From: Parapedobacter luteus
Lineage (GTDB): Bacteria; Bacteroidota; Bacteroidia; Sphingobacteriales; Sphingobacteriaceae
Assembly (NCBI RefSeq): GCF_900168055.1
Contig: NZ_FUYS01000003.1
Coordinates: 372,001-436,000 of the forward strand
Direction of reading: 5' to 3'
DNA: 64,000 nucleotides
Within the stretch, counting starts at the first letter, position 1. Each line of letters starts with the position of its first letter. This document shows, piece by piece, positions 35,991 to 44,655 of this stretch. The position numbers and the translations under genes were made by a program. The notes under the pieces are model-generated. The model saw nothing but the letters and a program-made list of their open reading frames with translations. It ran no database searches and was not told the origin of the DNA.

Positions 35991-36093
35991 GGAAGATGTG
36001 GAGTTGCTCAAACGCATGCAGAAAGGTGACGAGCGAGCTTTTGCCGGCGCGAAAGCCGCTGCCAACTCACGGGCGGATGGATGTATGGGAAGG
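35989..36093 (+). pseudogene. Remnant of ECF sigma factor N-terminus
   Basis: The first 19 codons (MEDVELLKRMQKGDERAFA) closely resemble the start of ECF sigma factors (region 2 usually continues with E-L-Y or similar). After that the sequence becomes GAKAAANSRADG and runs in frame into the GDPD gene without sigma domains. This looks like a deletion junction. It could be translated as an N-terminal extension of GDPD, but an internal signal peptide makes that unlikely. Confidence 0.45.
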
Positions 36094-36888
36094 ATGGTAA
36101 AGCTACATAACCGTTACGTGTCCCTGGCACTGTTGCTGCTGGGGACACTTCGGTTGCAAGCGCAAGCACGTATTGAACCCCAAGGTTACGGCCTCATCGC
36201 CCACCGTGGCGGAGTGGTGGATAATACCACGGCCGAAAATAGTCTTGAAGCATTGAAAAAAGCCATCGAACGGGGTTATGACCGTGTAGAGATCGATGTG
36301 CGCATGAGCAAGGATAGTGTCTTCATCGTACACCACGACCGCAATTTTATCCGTTACTATGGCCTCGACAAGCCCGTAGACCAGCTGACATGGTCAGCGA
36401 TGCAAAAGTTGAAAGGCAACCTCGGCAATCGTGTGCATAGCCTGGAGGAGATCCTCTCGGCGGCACGGGGGCACATCAAGGTGATGGTAGACCTCAAAAT
36501 ACCCGGCAATGATACGCTTCTGCACGCCAGGCTCATACACATGCTCGCACAATATGGGATGTTGGCCGACGGGATGATGATCGGCACCGAAGCTTCGACC
36601 GACTTTTACCGGGGCAAAATCGCCTTAAGTTGTACACGGCAGCAGTTGGAGGATAACATGCTACGGCCGGATTACCACCCATCACATTATTACCTGTTTT
36701 CTGGTCAGATTACTGCCGATGACGTGAAATGGGCTGCAAGGCATGGCATTCCTGTAGTGGGTGTCATCAATGCATGGGCACAGCGAGGAGACGCCATGAC
36801 CAAGGGGGCGGATGCCGCCAAAGCGCTTCTGGCGGCGGGTGTTCGAACGTTCCAGATCGACAGTATGTTTGACGTATTTTTTCTGTAG
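36094..36888 (+). CDS. Glycerophosphodiester phosphodiesterase, exported
   Basis: A 264-residue GDPD that hydrolyses glycerophosphodiesters to glycerol-3-phosphate and alcohol. The start at 36094 is chosen because it gives a clean signal peptide (MVKLHNRYVSLALLLLG to LQAQA); the same frame is open upstream into a sigma-factor-like remnant. Catalytic and metal residues are present in IAHRGG, TAENSLEAL, VEIDVRMSKD and HHDRNF. It is periplasmic or surface located and monocistronic, between two strong terminators. Confidence 0.87.
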   Translation: MVKLHNRYVSLALLLLGTLRLQAQARIEPQGYGLIAHRGGVVDNTTAENSLEALKKAIERGYDRVEIDVRMSKDSVFIVHHDRNFIRYYGLDKPVDQLTWSAMQKLKGNLGNRVHSLEEILSAARGHIKVMVDLKIPGNDTLLHARLIHMLAQYGMLADGMMIGTEASTDFYRGKIALSCTRQQLEDNMLRPDYHPSHYYLFSGQITADDVKWAARHGIPVVGVINAWAQRGDAMTKGADAAKALLAAGVRTFQIDSMFDVFFL

Positions 36889-36904
36889 TAATAAACCAGC
36901 GGCG

Positions 36905-36947
36905 TAAAAGAAAAGCCGTTTCGAATAATGAAACGGCCTTTCTTTTA
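36905..36947. terminator. Bidirectional terminator between GDPD and pruA
   Basis: A stem of 17 pairs with one mismatch (TAAAAGAAAAGCCGTTTC / GAAACGGCCTTTCTTTTA, loop gaataat), flanked by A and T runs, lies between the convergent GDPD and pruA genes. It overlaps the pruA stop codon. Confidence 0.88.
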
Positions 36948-38579
36948 TTCTTGCTCCAAAAACGGATACCTGTAATCCGTTGGTGGGTCGAAGGTCTCCT
37001 TAATCGTTCGCGGAGATACCCAGCGCAACAGGTTGATCATCGAGCCCGCTTTGTCATTCGTACCCGATCCCCTAGCTCCTCCGAATGGTTGTTGGCCCAC
37101 CACCGCGCCTGTGCATTTGTCGTTGATGTAGAAATTGCCTGCGGCATGGCGTAGGGAGTGCGTGGCCTGACTGATTGCGTAACGATCCTGTGCGATAACC
37201 GCGCCAGTAAGTGCGTAAATGGACGTCTTATCAATTACCTCAAACATTTCTTCCCATTGCTCATCATCGTATACGTACACCGTAAGCACCGGTCCGAAAA
37301 GCTCCTCGCACATCGTTACATAGTCCGGGCGCTTAGCTACAATGACCGTCGGGTAAATAAAATAGCCTTTGCTCTTGTCGTATGTGCCGCCAGCGATAAT
37401 TTCGGCATCGGGATCAGCCTTCGCCCCATCGATGTAGTTCGCTAATTTATCAAATGATTTTTCGTCTATCACGGCATTGACGAAATTACTGAAATCCTCT
37501 ACCGGGCCTACCTTGAAGGAGGCAATATCCTGCAGCATGCGATCTTTAATCTCCGGCCACAATGAGCGGGGAATATATACCCTGGATGCCGCGGAGCATT
37601 TTTGCCCCTGGTACTCAAACGCTCCGCGTACAATAGCCGTGCTGGCAGCTTTCACATCGGCCGAAGCGTGTACCAAGATAAAATCTTTGCCTCCCGTCTC
37701 ACCCACAATACGTGGGTAAGAACGGTAACGATGAATGTTTTCCCCGATTGTCTTCCAGATGTTCTGGAATACCGCCGTCGAGCCAGTGAAATGAATGCCC
37801 GCAAAATCCGGGTGTTTAAAAATAACGTCCCCAGCTTCGGGCCCGTCCACGTAAACCAAATTGATAACACCATCCGGAACCCCGGCTTCGCGGAAGACTT
37901 CCATCAATACATGAGCCGAATAAACCTGTGTATTGGCCGGCTTCCACACGACGACATTGCCCATCATCGCCGCTGATGTCGGGAGGTTCCCGGCAATCGC
38001 CGTAAAATTAAATGGCGTCAAAGCAAACACAAATCCTTCCAGCGGACGCTGCTCCACACGATTCCAGCTGCCCCTCGGTGAAACCGGCGGTTGTTGACTG
38101 TAAATTTCGGCCATATATTTTACATTGAAACGAAGGAAGTCCACAATCTCGCACGCCGAATCAATCTCTGCCTGATAGGCATTTTTCGATTGCCCCAGCA
38201 TGGTCGCTGCATTAAGCCGATAGCGATATGGCCCCGCTATCAGGTCCGCCGCCTTCAAAAATATTGCCGCGCGTTGCTCCCATGGCAAGTCCTCCCATGC
38301 TGACTTCGCCGCAAGGGCCGCATCTATGGCAGCCTGGACGTGGCTTTTATCCCCGTAATGGTAGTATCCCAGCACATGGCCGTGATTGTGGGGCGGGCGT
38401 ACTGCGAAACGGTTCCCCGTACGTATTTCTTTCCCTCCGATGTACATCGGGATATCAGCTTCCGTAGAAAGTGCGGATTGCAGAGCTTGCTGAAGTAATT
38501 TCCGCTCCGCGCTCCCGGCGGCGTATGATAAAACCGGCTCGTTCACCGGAACAGGTACATTGAAAAATCCTTTTGACAT
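36945..38579 (-). CDS. pruA: 1-pyrroline-5-carboxylate dehydrogenase (L-glutamate gamma-semialdehyde dehydrogenase)
   Basis: A 544-residue NAD-dependent aldehyde dehydrogenase, the second step of proline breakdown to glutamate. The N-terminus GFFNVPVPVNEPVLSYAAGS is typical of the Bacteroidota PruA group. Catalytic Cys is in EYQGQKCSAASR, general-base Glu in VGETGGKDF, and the C-terminal region has GQQPFGGARGSGTNDKAG. Start at 38579 is chosen because a promoter (-7 box 38604-38611) lies between it and a possible upstream start at 38624. No putA neighbour is present. Confidence 0.93.
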   Translation of the reverse strand: MSKGFFNVPVPVNEPVLSYAAGSAERKLLQQALQSALSTEADIPMYIGGKEIRTGNRFAVRPPHNHGHVLGYYHYGDKSHVQAAIDAALAAKSAWEDLPWEQRAAIFLKAADLIAGPYRYRLNAATMLGQSKNAYQAEIDSACEIVDFLRFNVKYMAEIYSQQPPVSPRGSWNRVEQRPLEGFVFALTPFNFTAIAGNLPTSAAMMGNVVVWKPANTQVYSAHVLMEVFREAGVPDGVINLVYVDGPEAGDVIFKHPDFAGIHFTGSTAVFQNIWKTIGENIHRYRSYPRIVGETGGKDFILVHASADVKAASTAIVRGAFEYQGQKCSAASRVYIPRSLWPEIKDRMLQDIASFKVGPVEDFSNFVNAVIDEKSFDKLANYIDGAKADPDAEIIAGGTYDKSKGYFIYPTVIVAKRPDYVTMCEELFGPVLTVYVYDDEQWEEMFEVIDKTSIYALTGAVIAQDRYAISQATHSLRHAAGNFYINDKCTGAVVGQQPFGGARGSGTNDKAGSMINLLRWVSPRTIKETFDPPTDYRYPFLEQE

Positions 38580-38603
38580 AGTGTTGTTTCTTTCTTGAGT
38601 GTA

Positions 38604-38634
38604 CAAAACTACCAAAACCCACACGGCTCTGCAA
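38604..38634 (-). promoter_or_regulatory. pruA promoter
   Basis: TAGTTTTG (38611 down to 38604) is a -7 box, with TTG 20 bases upstream at 38634-38632 as the -33 element. The start codon follows 25 bases later at 38579. This placement rules out the longer reading frame. Confidence 0.6.
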
Positions 38635-38888
38635 TTTATTTCGCCTGAAAAACAACGGTTAAGTGTCGCAATTTATGCTACTATTCCATATTTTAACCGA
38701 TTTTGACCGAATATTAACCAACCATAAGTCGCCGCCCCAGTCATCGTCAGTTCGCGAGGCCGTAAAACGAACGCAGTGAACAACATCGGAAAAAAACAGT
38801 GATGAAGGCCTCATCAACACGTATGACATCCGTAAGCTAAACGGTTGTCCTCAAAATTATTTAACTTGCAGTTGTTGTATTGCCAAGA
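38635..38888. other. Non-coding stretch between pruA and SDR
   Basis: Roughly 250 bases between two divergent promoters with no credible reading frame, no RNA-gene fold and only weak short inverted repeats (for example GATGA/TCATC near 38800). Nothing further can be supported. Confidence 0.6.
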
Positions 38889-38896
38889 TATTTTTG
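38866..38896 (+). promoter_or_regulatory. Promoter of SDR-DinB operon
   Basis: TTG at 38866-38868 and TATTTTTG at 38889-38896, separated by 20 bases, match the Bacteroidota -33/-7 pattern. The ATG at 38956 follows after a leader of about 52 bases. Confidence 0.55.
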
Positions 38897-38955
38897 CACA
38901 AATTGGTACGGATAAGTGATTAGTTTAAAAACGCACTAAAAACCAAATCGCATAT

Positions 38956-39699
38956 ATGAAGACCATCCTCATCACAGGGGCGAGCCGTGGCATCGGAGCC
39001 GCCACAGCACTATTGGCGGCAAGCGAAGGATATGCAGTGGCAGTAAACTATCGCAGTGACAAAGCTGCTGCCGACACCATTGTCTCCCGAATTATCGAGG
39101 AAGGCGGCACTGCCGTCGCGATACAAGCTGATATTTCGCGGGAAAATGACGTGATAAAATTGTTCGCTGAGACAGATAAGCGACTTGGGTCGCTATATGG
39201 CTTGGTGAACAACGCGGGAATTCTTGAAACGCAAATGCGCTTGGAAACCATGGACAGCGAGCGCCTTCATCGCATGTTTGCAGCAAACGTTATTGGGCAA
39301 TTTCTCTGCGCCCGGGAAGCGGTCAAGCGCCTGTCGGCCAACAATGGCGGCAACGGCGGTGCAATCGTGAATGTGTCTTCCCTTGCGGCAAGAACGGGCG
39401 CGCCAAATGAATACATAGACTATGCCGCATCAAAGGGTGCGTTGGACACCTTCACTATCGGGCTTTCCAAGGAGGTGGCCGCTGAAGGCATCCGCGTTAA
39501 TGCCGTACGCCCCGCGTTCATTTATACAGCGATACATGCCGACGGCGGCGAACCGAATCGTGTAGATCGCCTAAAAGAAAGTATACCCATGCGCCGGGGC
39601 GGACTTGCCGAGGAAGTGGCGGAAGCTATCATGTGGCTGATTTCCGAAAAATCATCGTATTCAACAGGAACATTTATCGATATAAGCGGGGGAAAATAA
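38956..39699 (+). CDS. Short-chain dehydrogenase/reductase, FabG-like
   Basis: A 247-residue classical SDR. NAD(P) binding is shown by ITGASRGIGAATAL, with NNAG, the catalytic Ser in IVNVSSLAA and Tyr/Lys in YIDYAASKG. The C-terminus SYSTGTFIDISGGK is usual for the family. Arg in NYRSDKA after strand 2 suggests NADPH preference. It overlaps the following DinB gene by one base (TAATG). Substrate unknown. Confidence 0.88.
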   Translation: MKTILITGASRGIGAATALLAASEGYAVAVNYRSDKAAADTIVSRIIEEGGTAVAIQADISRENDVIKLFAETDKRLGSLYGLVNNAGILETQMRLETMDSERLHRMFAANVIGQFLCAREAVKRLSANNGGNGGAIVNVSSLAARTGAPNEYIDYAASKGALDTFTIGLSKEVAAEGIRVNAVRPAFIYTAIHADGGEPNRVDRLKESIPMRRGGLAEEVAEAIMWLISEKSSYSTGTFIDISGGK

Positions 39700-40142
39700 T
39701 GAAAGCGCTTTTTAATGAATTATTTGCTTATAATTTTCATTGCAATCAGCAATTGGCAGCGGTGCTGATGGATCATGCGGCCGCAGTTGACGCGAAATCC
39801 ATGGATCTGTTCAGCCATATGCTGAACGCCCATCACATATGGAATCATCGGATATTAAACCAGCCAACCCAGCATAGCGTATGGGAAAAGCACCCCAGCA
39901 ATATATTGGCTGTGTTAGATAGGCGTAATTATGACCAGACGTTGACTATCTTGGAAACCTCAATCGTAGGTGATGAAGTGAATTATAAGACCAGCAAAGG
40001 AATTCCGTTTACCAATACGGTTGGGGATGTCCTGTTTCATATTATCAACCATTCCACTTATCACCGTGGACAAATTGCCTTGTTATTCAGGCAAAACGGC
40101 ATGGAGCCGCTACAGACGGATTATATTTTTCGTAAAAGGTAA
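39699..40142 (+). CDS. DinB family four-helix protein
   Basis: A 147-residue DinB/YfiT-like metal-binding helical bundle. Histidines in HMLNAHHIWNHRI and HIINHSTYHRGQIALLF fit the usual three-His metal site. These proteins act as thiol-dependent transferases or have unknown roles. The start at 39699 is chosen because its ATG overlaps the SDR stop (TAATG), giving translational coupling. A role together with the SDR, perhaps in detoxification, is inference. Confidence 0.85.
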   Translation: MKALFNELFAYNFHCNQQLAAVLMDHAAAVDAKSMDLFSHMLNAHHIWNHRILNQPTQHSVWEKHPSNILAVLDRRNYDQTLTILETSIVGDEVNYKTSKGIPFTNTVGDVLFHIINHSTYHRGQIALLFRQNGMEPLQTDYIFRKR

Positions 40143-40171
40143 GCGGCATAGCGTTTACCGCTTAAGCCGCT
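40142..40171. terminator. Compact convergent terminator DinB/msrA
   Basis: AGCGGC...GCCGCT encloses a second inverted pair (AGCG/GCTT region) and spans the stop codons of both convergent genes, which lie 12 bases apart. Confidence 0.5.
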
Positions 40172-40802
40172 CCTTGAATACCGCCTTAAACTTTTCCAGT
40201 TTCGGCACGATGACATATTGGCAATAAGCCTGCTTGGGGTTCAGATTAAAATAATTCTGGTGATAATCCTCAGCCACGTAGAAGACCGTATACGGCTCCA
40301 AAGTGGTTACGATTGGCTGATTATACACCCGCTCTTCATTCAACCGCTGGATGTAATATTCAGCTTTTTTGCGTTCTTCCTCATCGTGATAGAAAATGGA
40401 TGAACGATATTGCGGACCGATATCATTACCTTGCCGATTGAGCTGGGTAGGATCATGGGCAATAAAAAACGCTTCAAGCAATTCATCATAGCTGATCACA
40501 TCCGGCCGATATACCACATTCACCGCTTCTGCATGGCCTGTGCGTCCGGTTGTCACCTGTTTATAGCTGGGATTCGCCACCGTTCCTCCAGTGTATCCGG
40601 AAATAACCGTATCGACACCCGCCAACTGCTGGAATTGGGCCTCCGTGCACCAGAAACATCCACCGGCGAATGTGGCCGTATCCGTCCCCACGGAACCGCC
40701 CCCATCATGCCGCTGTACCTGCGCCTGCGACGTATTGGTATTTGCCGTCTGCAAACAGGCTGTACACAACATTGCGGCACTAATAACGAGTAATATCCTC
40801 AT
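40155..40802 (-). CDS. msrA: Peptide-methionine (S)-S-oxide reductase, lipoprotein form
   Basis: A 215-residue MsrA that repairs oxidised methionine. The catalytic motif is GGCFWCTEAQF, followed by GYTGG, GRTGHAEAV and YHQNYF, all MsrA hallmarks. The N-terminus MRILLVISAAMLCTAC is a lipoprotein signal (Cys16), so it protects periplasmic or surface proteins. ATG at 40802 is preferred over GTG at 40823 because that GTG falls inside the -7 promoter box. Confidence 0.93.
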   Translation of the reverse strand: MRILLVISAAMLCTACLQTANTNTSQAQVQRHDGGGSVGTDTATFAGGCFWCTEAQFQQLAGVDTVISGYTGGTVANPSYKQVTTGRTGHAEAVNVVYRPDVISYDELLEAFFIAHDPTQLNRQGNDIGPQYRSSIFYHDEEERKKAEYYIQRLNEERVYNQPIVTTLEPYTVFYVAEDYHQNYFNLNPKQAYCQYVIVPKLEKFKAVFKERLKR

Positions 40803-40822
40803 AATCTGATTCCATTTCAACA

Positions 40823-40830
40823 CAAAAATA
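40823..40830 (-). promoter_or_regulatory. msrA -7 box
   Basis: TATTTTTG on the minus strand, about 21 bases before the ATG at 40802. It overlaps a GTG that would otherwise be a possible start and so decides the start codon. No clear -33 box. Confidence 0.55.
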
Positions 40831-40916
40831 CAAAGGGTCCACTGCTTTTCCTTGAATAATCCCGAAAATACACCAAAATAGGTATTCCAAAGCAGGTGCT
40901 CCTCGCCGCGAAAAAA

Positions 40917-41927
40917 CTACTCCAGCTTTAATACAATTTTGCCGAATTGCGATGACTCGGTCATTTTTCTTATCGCCTCCTCAGCTTCTTGTATGGGATG
41001 GACGCTATCGATAACCGGCTTGATTTGATGGTGCTCAACAAATTCCAGCATGTTGCGGAAATCTGTCGGTGAGCCCATCGTCGTACCCAGTAAGGATAGC
41101 TGTTTCCAAAAAATCTGGCGTCCGTTGAGTTCGGGGATATTCCCCGCCGTACCCCCGAAAAAAACAATCCTGCCGCCTGGATTCGCCAAATCGAGATAAT
41201 GAGCAAAGCCATCGCCCAGCGCGCTGTCTACAATGACATCAAAGCCGCCCACTTTTTCTTTCAACGTTTCACTCCAGCCGTCATCTGTATACCGTACGCC
41301 TCCTTTAGCTCCCAAGGCCATCGCCCGCTCTATCTTTGAAACCTTGCTGGACGTAACATATGCGTCTGCTCCCGCATGCACCGCCAATTGCAGTGCAAAT
41401 GTCGCAACGCCACCGCCCACCCCAACGACCAGCACCTTGTCGCCGGCCTTCAGCTCTGCTCGCCTAAACAGTGCACGGTAGGCCGTCAGGCCGCCAAGGG
41501 GTAATGCCGCGGCTTCCTCAAACGTGAGATGACGCGGTTTTTCGTGTAAATTTTCGACCGGTACACGTACGTATTGTGCAAATGTGCCGTCCTGGGGCAA
41601 TCCCAGTATATGAAATGCCTTTTGTTGGACAGCTTCGCGATCGCCCCATGCGATAGATGGGTTGATAATTACTTCCTTGCCGATCCACGCCTGGCCAGCG
41701 TCCCCGGCGACGGCCTCTACAATGCCCGCCCCATCCGAGCCCAATATGATGGGAAATTTCAGGCCTGCATACTGGCCTTGCTGTATCCACCAGTCGCGCC
41801 TATTGAAAGCCGCGGCTTTCGTACGCACCAACGCCTCTCCCTTCTCCAACTTAGGGATGGGAACTTCCATCCATACGAGGGTTTTTTTGATGCCGTCAAG
41901 TACAATAGCCTTCATCGTCTGTGCCAT
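40917..41927 (-). CDS. Zinc-independent MDR-type quinone oxidoreductase
   Basis: A 336-residue medium-chain dehydrogenase/reductase. The GroES-like N-half contains AAAFNRRDWWIQQGQYAGLKFP and LGSDGAGIVEAV, and the Rossmann domain has VLVVGVGGGVATFALQLA. Zinc-binding cysteines are absent, as in quinone oxidoreductases and enoyl reductases rather than alcohol dehydrogenases. Likely an NADPH-dependent reductase of quinones or reactive enals. It follows the superoxide dismutase gene but is separated from it by a terminator. Confidence 0.85.
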   Translation of the reverse strand: MAQTMKAIVLDGIKKTLVWMEVPIPKLEKGEALVRTKAAAFNRRDWWIQQGQYAGLKFPIILGSDGAGIVEAVAGDAGQAWIGKEVIINPSIAWGDREAVQQKAFHILGLPQDGTFAQYVRVPVENLHEKPRHLTFEEAAALPLGGLTAYRALFRRAELKAGDKVLVVGVGGGVATFALQLAVHAGADAYVTSSKVSKIERAMALGAKGGVRYTDDGWSETLKEKVGGFDVIVDSALGDGFAHYLDLANPGGRIVFFGGTAGNIPELNGRQIFWKQLSLLGTTMGSPTDFRNMLEFVEHHQIKPVIDSVHPIQEAEEAIRKMTESSQFGKIVLKLE

Positions 41928-41947
41928 AACAGTACATTAATAGACAG

Positions 41948-41982
41948 AAAAAGCGACCCATGCATATCGCATCAGGCCGCTT
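41948..41982 (-). terminator. Terminator after superoxide dismutase gene
   Basis: On the minus strand AAGCGGCC ... GGGTCGCTTTTT, with an inner ATGC/GCAT stem, starts 30 bases after the sod stop and ends in a T5 tract. Imperfect but thermally plausible. Confidence 0.65.
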
Positions 41983-42012
41983 CGAATTCCAGTAATATTT
42001 CGTAATCAATTT

Positions 42013-42621
42013 TTATTTCGCGTCCGCATAGCGCTTAGCCACGGCGTCCCAATCGATAACATTGAAAACAGCGTCCAAATATGCGGGACGTTTATTTTGA
42101 TATTTCAGGTAGTATGCATGCTCCCACACATCAATCCCCAGGATGGGTGTGCCCTTAACCTCGGCAATGTCGAACAATGGGTTATCCTGATTGGGCGTTG
42201 AGGTCACCTGAAGTTTACCCGTTCCGTCTACCACCAACCAGGACCATCCCGATCCAAAACGGGTTGCCCCGGCTTCCTGTAATTTCTTTTTCAGTTCGTC
42301 AAAGGAGCCAAACGCTTCATCAATGGCAGCGGCCAAATCACCTGAAGGAGCTCCACCGCCATTTGACGAAAGGATGGTCCAAAACAAGGAGTGATTGTAA
42401 TGCCCACCGCCGTTATTGCGCACCGCAGCGGGATATTTTGAAATGTTTTTGCAAATCTCTTCAATGGTTAGGTTTTCTGCATCTGTGCCCGCGATGGCTT
42501 TATTCAGGTTATCTACATAAGCTTGATGGTGTTTTCCATGGTGGATTTCCATGGTTTCCTTATCAATATGAGGTTCCAATGCATCAGTGGCGTAAGGTAA
42601 CGCCGGTAATTCAAAAGCCAT
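42013..42621 (-). CDS. Superoxide dismutase, Fe/Mn type
   Basis: A 202-residue SOD. Metal ligands are His in [13 protein letters not shown], His in HYNHSLFW, and Asp/His in [15 protein letters not shown]. The [11 protein letters not shown] and WEHAYY blocks are standard. Sequence alone does not separate Fe from Mn use. Cytoplasmic. It has its own promoter (-7 box 42662-42669) and terminator, so it is monocistronic. Confidence 0.95.
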   Translation of the reverse strand: MAFELPALPYATDALEPHIDKETMEIHHGKHHQAYVDNLNKAIAGTDAENLTIEEICKNISKYPAAVRNNGGGHYNHSLFWTILSSNGGGAPSGDLAAAIDEAFGSFDELKKKLQEAGATRFGSGWSWLVVDGTGKLQVTSTPNQDNPLFDIAEVKGTPILGIDVWEHAYYLKYQNKRPAYLDAVFNVIDWDAVAKRYADAK

Positions 42622-42661
42622 AATATATTGTTTTAAATTAAAAATTAGTTAATGTGTTGGA

Positions 42662-42669
42662 CAAATATA
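42662..42669 (-). promoter_or_regulatory. sod -7 box
   Basis: TATATTTG on the minus strand, 40 bases before the start codon, giving a leader of about 33 bases. No clear -33 box. Confidence 0.5.
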
Positions 42670-42713
42670 ACGATTATCAAACCAATTTTGTTTACCGAAA
42701 TATTAACGCTTGA

Positions 42714-43187
42714 TTACTTGTTCCGTTTATTACGGAAAAATGACGTTACCAATGCCGCGCATTCATTTCCCAGGACACCGCTTATAACAGTCGTTTTCGG
42801 ATGCAGCAGGTCCCGGCCAAACCCTGAAAAGCCTCGTTTTTTATCAATCGCACCGAACACGATGCGTGTAATCTGCGTCCAATAGGCGGCTCCGGCACAC
42901 ATCACACAAGGTTCAATGGTCACGTAGAGCGTACAATCCAGCAGGTATTTTCCACCAAGGTAATTGGCTGCAGCGGTGAAGGCTTGCATTTCAGCATGCG
43001 CTGTTACGTCATTCAACCGTTCGGTCAGGTTATGCCCCCGTCCGATGATTTTGCCATTGCATACAATCACTGCACCGATAGGCACTTCGTCTTGCTCTAA
43101 CGCCTTCTGTGCCTCCTTCAACGCTTCCCTCATATAGATTTCATCGGAGACAGCATCACCGGCATCTTCAAAGTTGATGTATTTCAT
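42714..43187 (-). CDS. tadA: tRNA-specific adenosine deaminase-like protein
   Basis: A 157-residue zinc deaminase. The active site is TAHAEMQAF (His ligand and catalytic Glu) and EPCVMCAGA (two Cys ligands). EVPIGAVIV near the N-terminus is typical of TadA, which converts A34 to inosine in tRNA-Arg. It starts 2 bases after the CsaA-like gene, so the two share a message. A guanine or nucleoside deaminase cannot be excluded, but size and motifs favour TadA. Confidence 0.85.
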   Translation of the reverse strand: MKYINFEDAGDAVSDEIYMREALKEAQKALEQDEVPIGAVIVCNGKIIGRGHNLTERLNDVTAHAEMQAFTAAANYLGGKYLLDCTLYVTIEPCVMCAGAAYWTQITRIVFGAIDKKRGFSGFGRDLLHPKTTVISGVLGNECAALVTSFFRNKRNK

Positions 43188-43189
43188 GG

Positions 43190-43528
43190 CTAAAATAATC
43201 TCGCCCCATTAGGCACCGGACGTTCAACAGCGCTAAGCACAATATCACCGTTTTCATCAGCAAAACCGGTGATTAAACATTCCGACATAAAGTCTGCAAT
43301 CTGTTTTTTCGGAAAATTGACTACTCCGATTACTTGCTTACCTATCAGCTGATCTTTGCGGTAGTGCTTGGTAATCTGGGCGCTGCTCCGGCGAATGCCG
43401 ATATCCTCGCCGAAATCTATCAGCAGTTTGTACGCCGGTTTTCTAGCTTTCGGAAAGTCTTCGGCACCGACGATCGTTCCTACGCGCAGCTCCACTTTTT
43501 CGAAGTCAGACCAAGCAATTTCCTCCAT
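43190..43528 (-). CDS. tRNA-binding domain protein, CsaA-like
   Basis: A 112-residue OB-fold protein: [33 protein letters not shown], here recognised as the CsaA / EMAP-II tRNA-binding type, with RRSSAQIT and [17 protein letters not shown]. CsaA is a tRNA-binding, chaperone-like protein. It is co-transcribed with tadA (2 bases apart), consistent with tRNA work. Confidence 0.85.
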   Translation of the reverse strand: MEEIAWSDFEKVELRVGTIVGAEDFPKARKPAYKLLIDFGEDIGIRRSSAQITKHYRKDQLIGKQVIGVVNFPKKQIADFMSECLITGFADENGDIVLSAVERPVPNGARLF

Positions 43529-43544
43529 ATCTTGATAGCCTTAT

Positions 43545-43760
43545 TTATAACCGGTTGCTTTCCAAGTCCGCCAGCCCCTTCTGGAGGGTGAACAAAACGT
43601 AATCTCTCGTGCGCCGCACACGGCGGGCCAGTCGATCGACTAATTCATCTTCCTTACCCTCTTCGAAAGCAAGGTCTTCATCCGAAAGGTGGTTGTACTT
43701 ACGAAGAAACTTCTTTTTCAGCACATCCCATTCTGCTTGCGTGATTTTGATAGCTGCCAT
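43545..43760 (-). CDS. CsbD-like small stress protein
   Basis: A 71-residue charged protein. EWDVLKKKFLRKYNHLSDEDL followed by GKEDELVDRLARR follows the CsbD pattern (W-x2-LK-x-K, LTDDDL, G-x2-D-x-L). CsbD proteins are general stress proteins of unknown mechanism. It is the first gene of the csbD-csaA-tadA unit and has a -7 box at 43780-43787. Confidence 0.65.
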   Translation of the reverse strand: MAAIKITQAEWDVLKKKFLRKYNHLSDEDLAFEEGKEDELVDRLARRVRRTRDYVLFTLQKGLADLESNRL

Positions 43761-43779
43761 ACTCCTTAGTTGTTTTCGA

Positions 43780-43787
43780 CAAAAGTA
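43780..43787 (-). promoter_or_regulatory. -7 box for CsbD-like/CsaA-like/tadA unit
   Basis: TACTTTTG on the minus strand, 20 bases before the ATG at 43760, leaving a leader of about 13 bases that contains GGAG next to the start. Confidence 0.5.
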
Positions 43788-43975
43788 GGGATTCCGTCCG
43801 TCCTGACCAAGTTTGTGAGGTACGAATCATTTTCGGCTTGAATTTTGCTTAGCAAATCATGGACCGTATTTTAATGCTACGTACAAAAATTTAACTGATG
43901 AAACCCGCATGAATTGCCTTCGTAAACAAACAAGAGCGATTCATGCAAGCTATTGCTACTAAAAACACTATTCAA

Positions 43976-44581
43976 ATGAAAAAGTATTTTATTATTGCAT
44001 TATTGTCTACCTTTACTGCTGTTGGCGCTAACGCGCAATTACTGCCCACCTTCCAATTAGGTTTAAAAGGGGCTTTAAACTTTTCCACCTTGAGAACAGA
44101 TGATGGTAATTGGCTCGACGGAAGCACCCGCACAGGGTACCAGGCTGGTATCTGGGCGCGGATAGGTGGTGCTGGGGTACATTTCCAACCTGAGCTCTAT
44201 TTTACCGGAAAAAGCTCAAAAGCTGAATTTGACAATCCTGAAGGAGGCAATGTAACGGCAAACGTAACGTTTACCAGCCTTGATTTGCCTTTACTTTTAG
44301 GTACTCGGATAGGGTTAGGGCCATTAGGTGTACGGGTACAAGCTGGCCCTGTGGTTTCATTTGTCGTTGACGAAGGTATTGGCCAAGCGCTGCAAGACGT
44401 CGCCGATTTTAACAGTTATAAAAGCCAGGCTTGGGCAGTAACGGGTGGCATCGGAGTAGACATTAGCAAATTCCGGGCTGACCTGCGTTATGAACACGGC
44501 TTGAGCAACTTGAGCGAGAACAGCAATCGGTCACAAAAGATCAATCTTTGGTCGCTGGGTGTTGGCTATCGATTGTTCTAA
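43976..44581 (+). CDS. Outer-membrane beta-barrel protein, porin-like
   Basis: A 201-residue exported protein. The signal peptide MKKYFIIALLSTFTAVGANAQ fixes the start at 43976 rather than an earlier in-frame ATG at 43943. The mature part is built of short amphipathic strands (LGLKGALNFSTL, VHFQPELYFTGKS, DLRYEHGLSNLS) and ends in WSLGVGYRLF with a terminal Phe, as BAM substrates do. It fits the PorT/OmpA-beta-barrel class of eight-stranded proteins. Function unknown. Monocistronic, ended by a strong terminator. Confidence 0.8.
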   Translation: MKKYFIIALLSTFTAVGANAQLLPTFQLGLKGALNFSTLRTDDGNWLDGSTRTGYQAGIWARIGGAGVHFQPELYFTGKSSKAEFDNPEGGNVTANVTFTSLDLPLLLGTRIGLGPLGVRVQAGPVVSFVVDEGIGQALQDVADFNSYKSQAWAVTGGIGVDISKFRADLRYEHGLSNLSENSNRSQKINLWSLGVGYRLF

Positions 44582-44606
44582 CAAACCATAACGAAGGTCC
44601 TCCATT

Positions 44607-44640
44607 AACGCCATGCTGCCGATCAGCATGGCGTTTTTTA
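44607..44640 (+). terminator. Terminator after porin-like gene
   Basis: AACGCCATGCTG-ccgat-CAGCATGGCGTT is a perfect 12-bp stem followed by a T-run (TTTTTT). Confidence 0.92.
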
Positions 44641-44655
44641 TTTACGCAACCAAAA

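Noticed and set aside
35989-36888. GDPD starting at 35989
   Set aside because: This would bury a clear signal peptide 35 residues inside the protein; 36094 is a better start and the upstream part resembles a sigma factor.
38635-38888. A small RNA or gene in the pruA-SDR spacer
   Set aside because: Only weak short inverted repeats, no terminator and no credible frame.
40155-40823. MsrA starting at GTG 40823
   Set aside because: The GTG is inside the -7 promoter box; ATG 40802 gives a standard lipoprotein signal.
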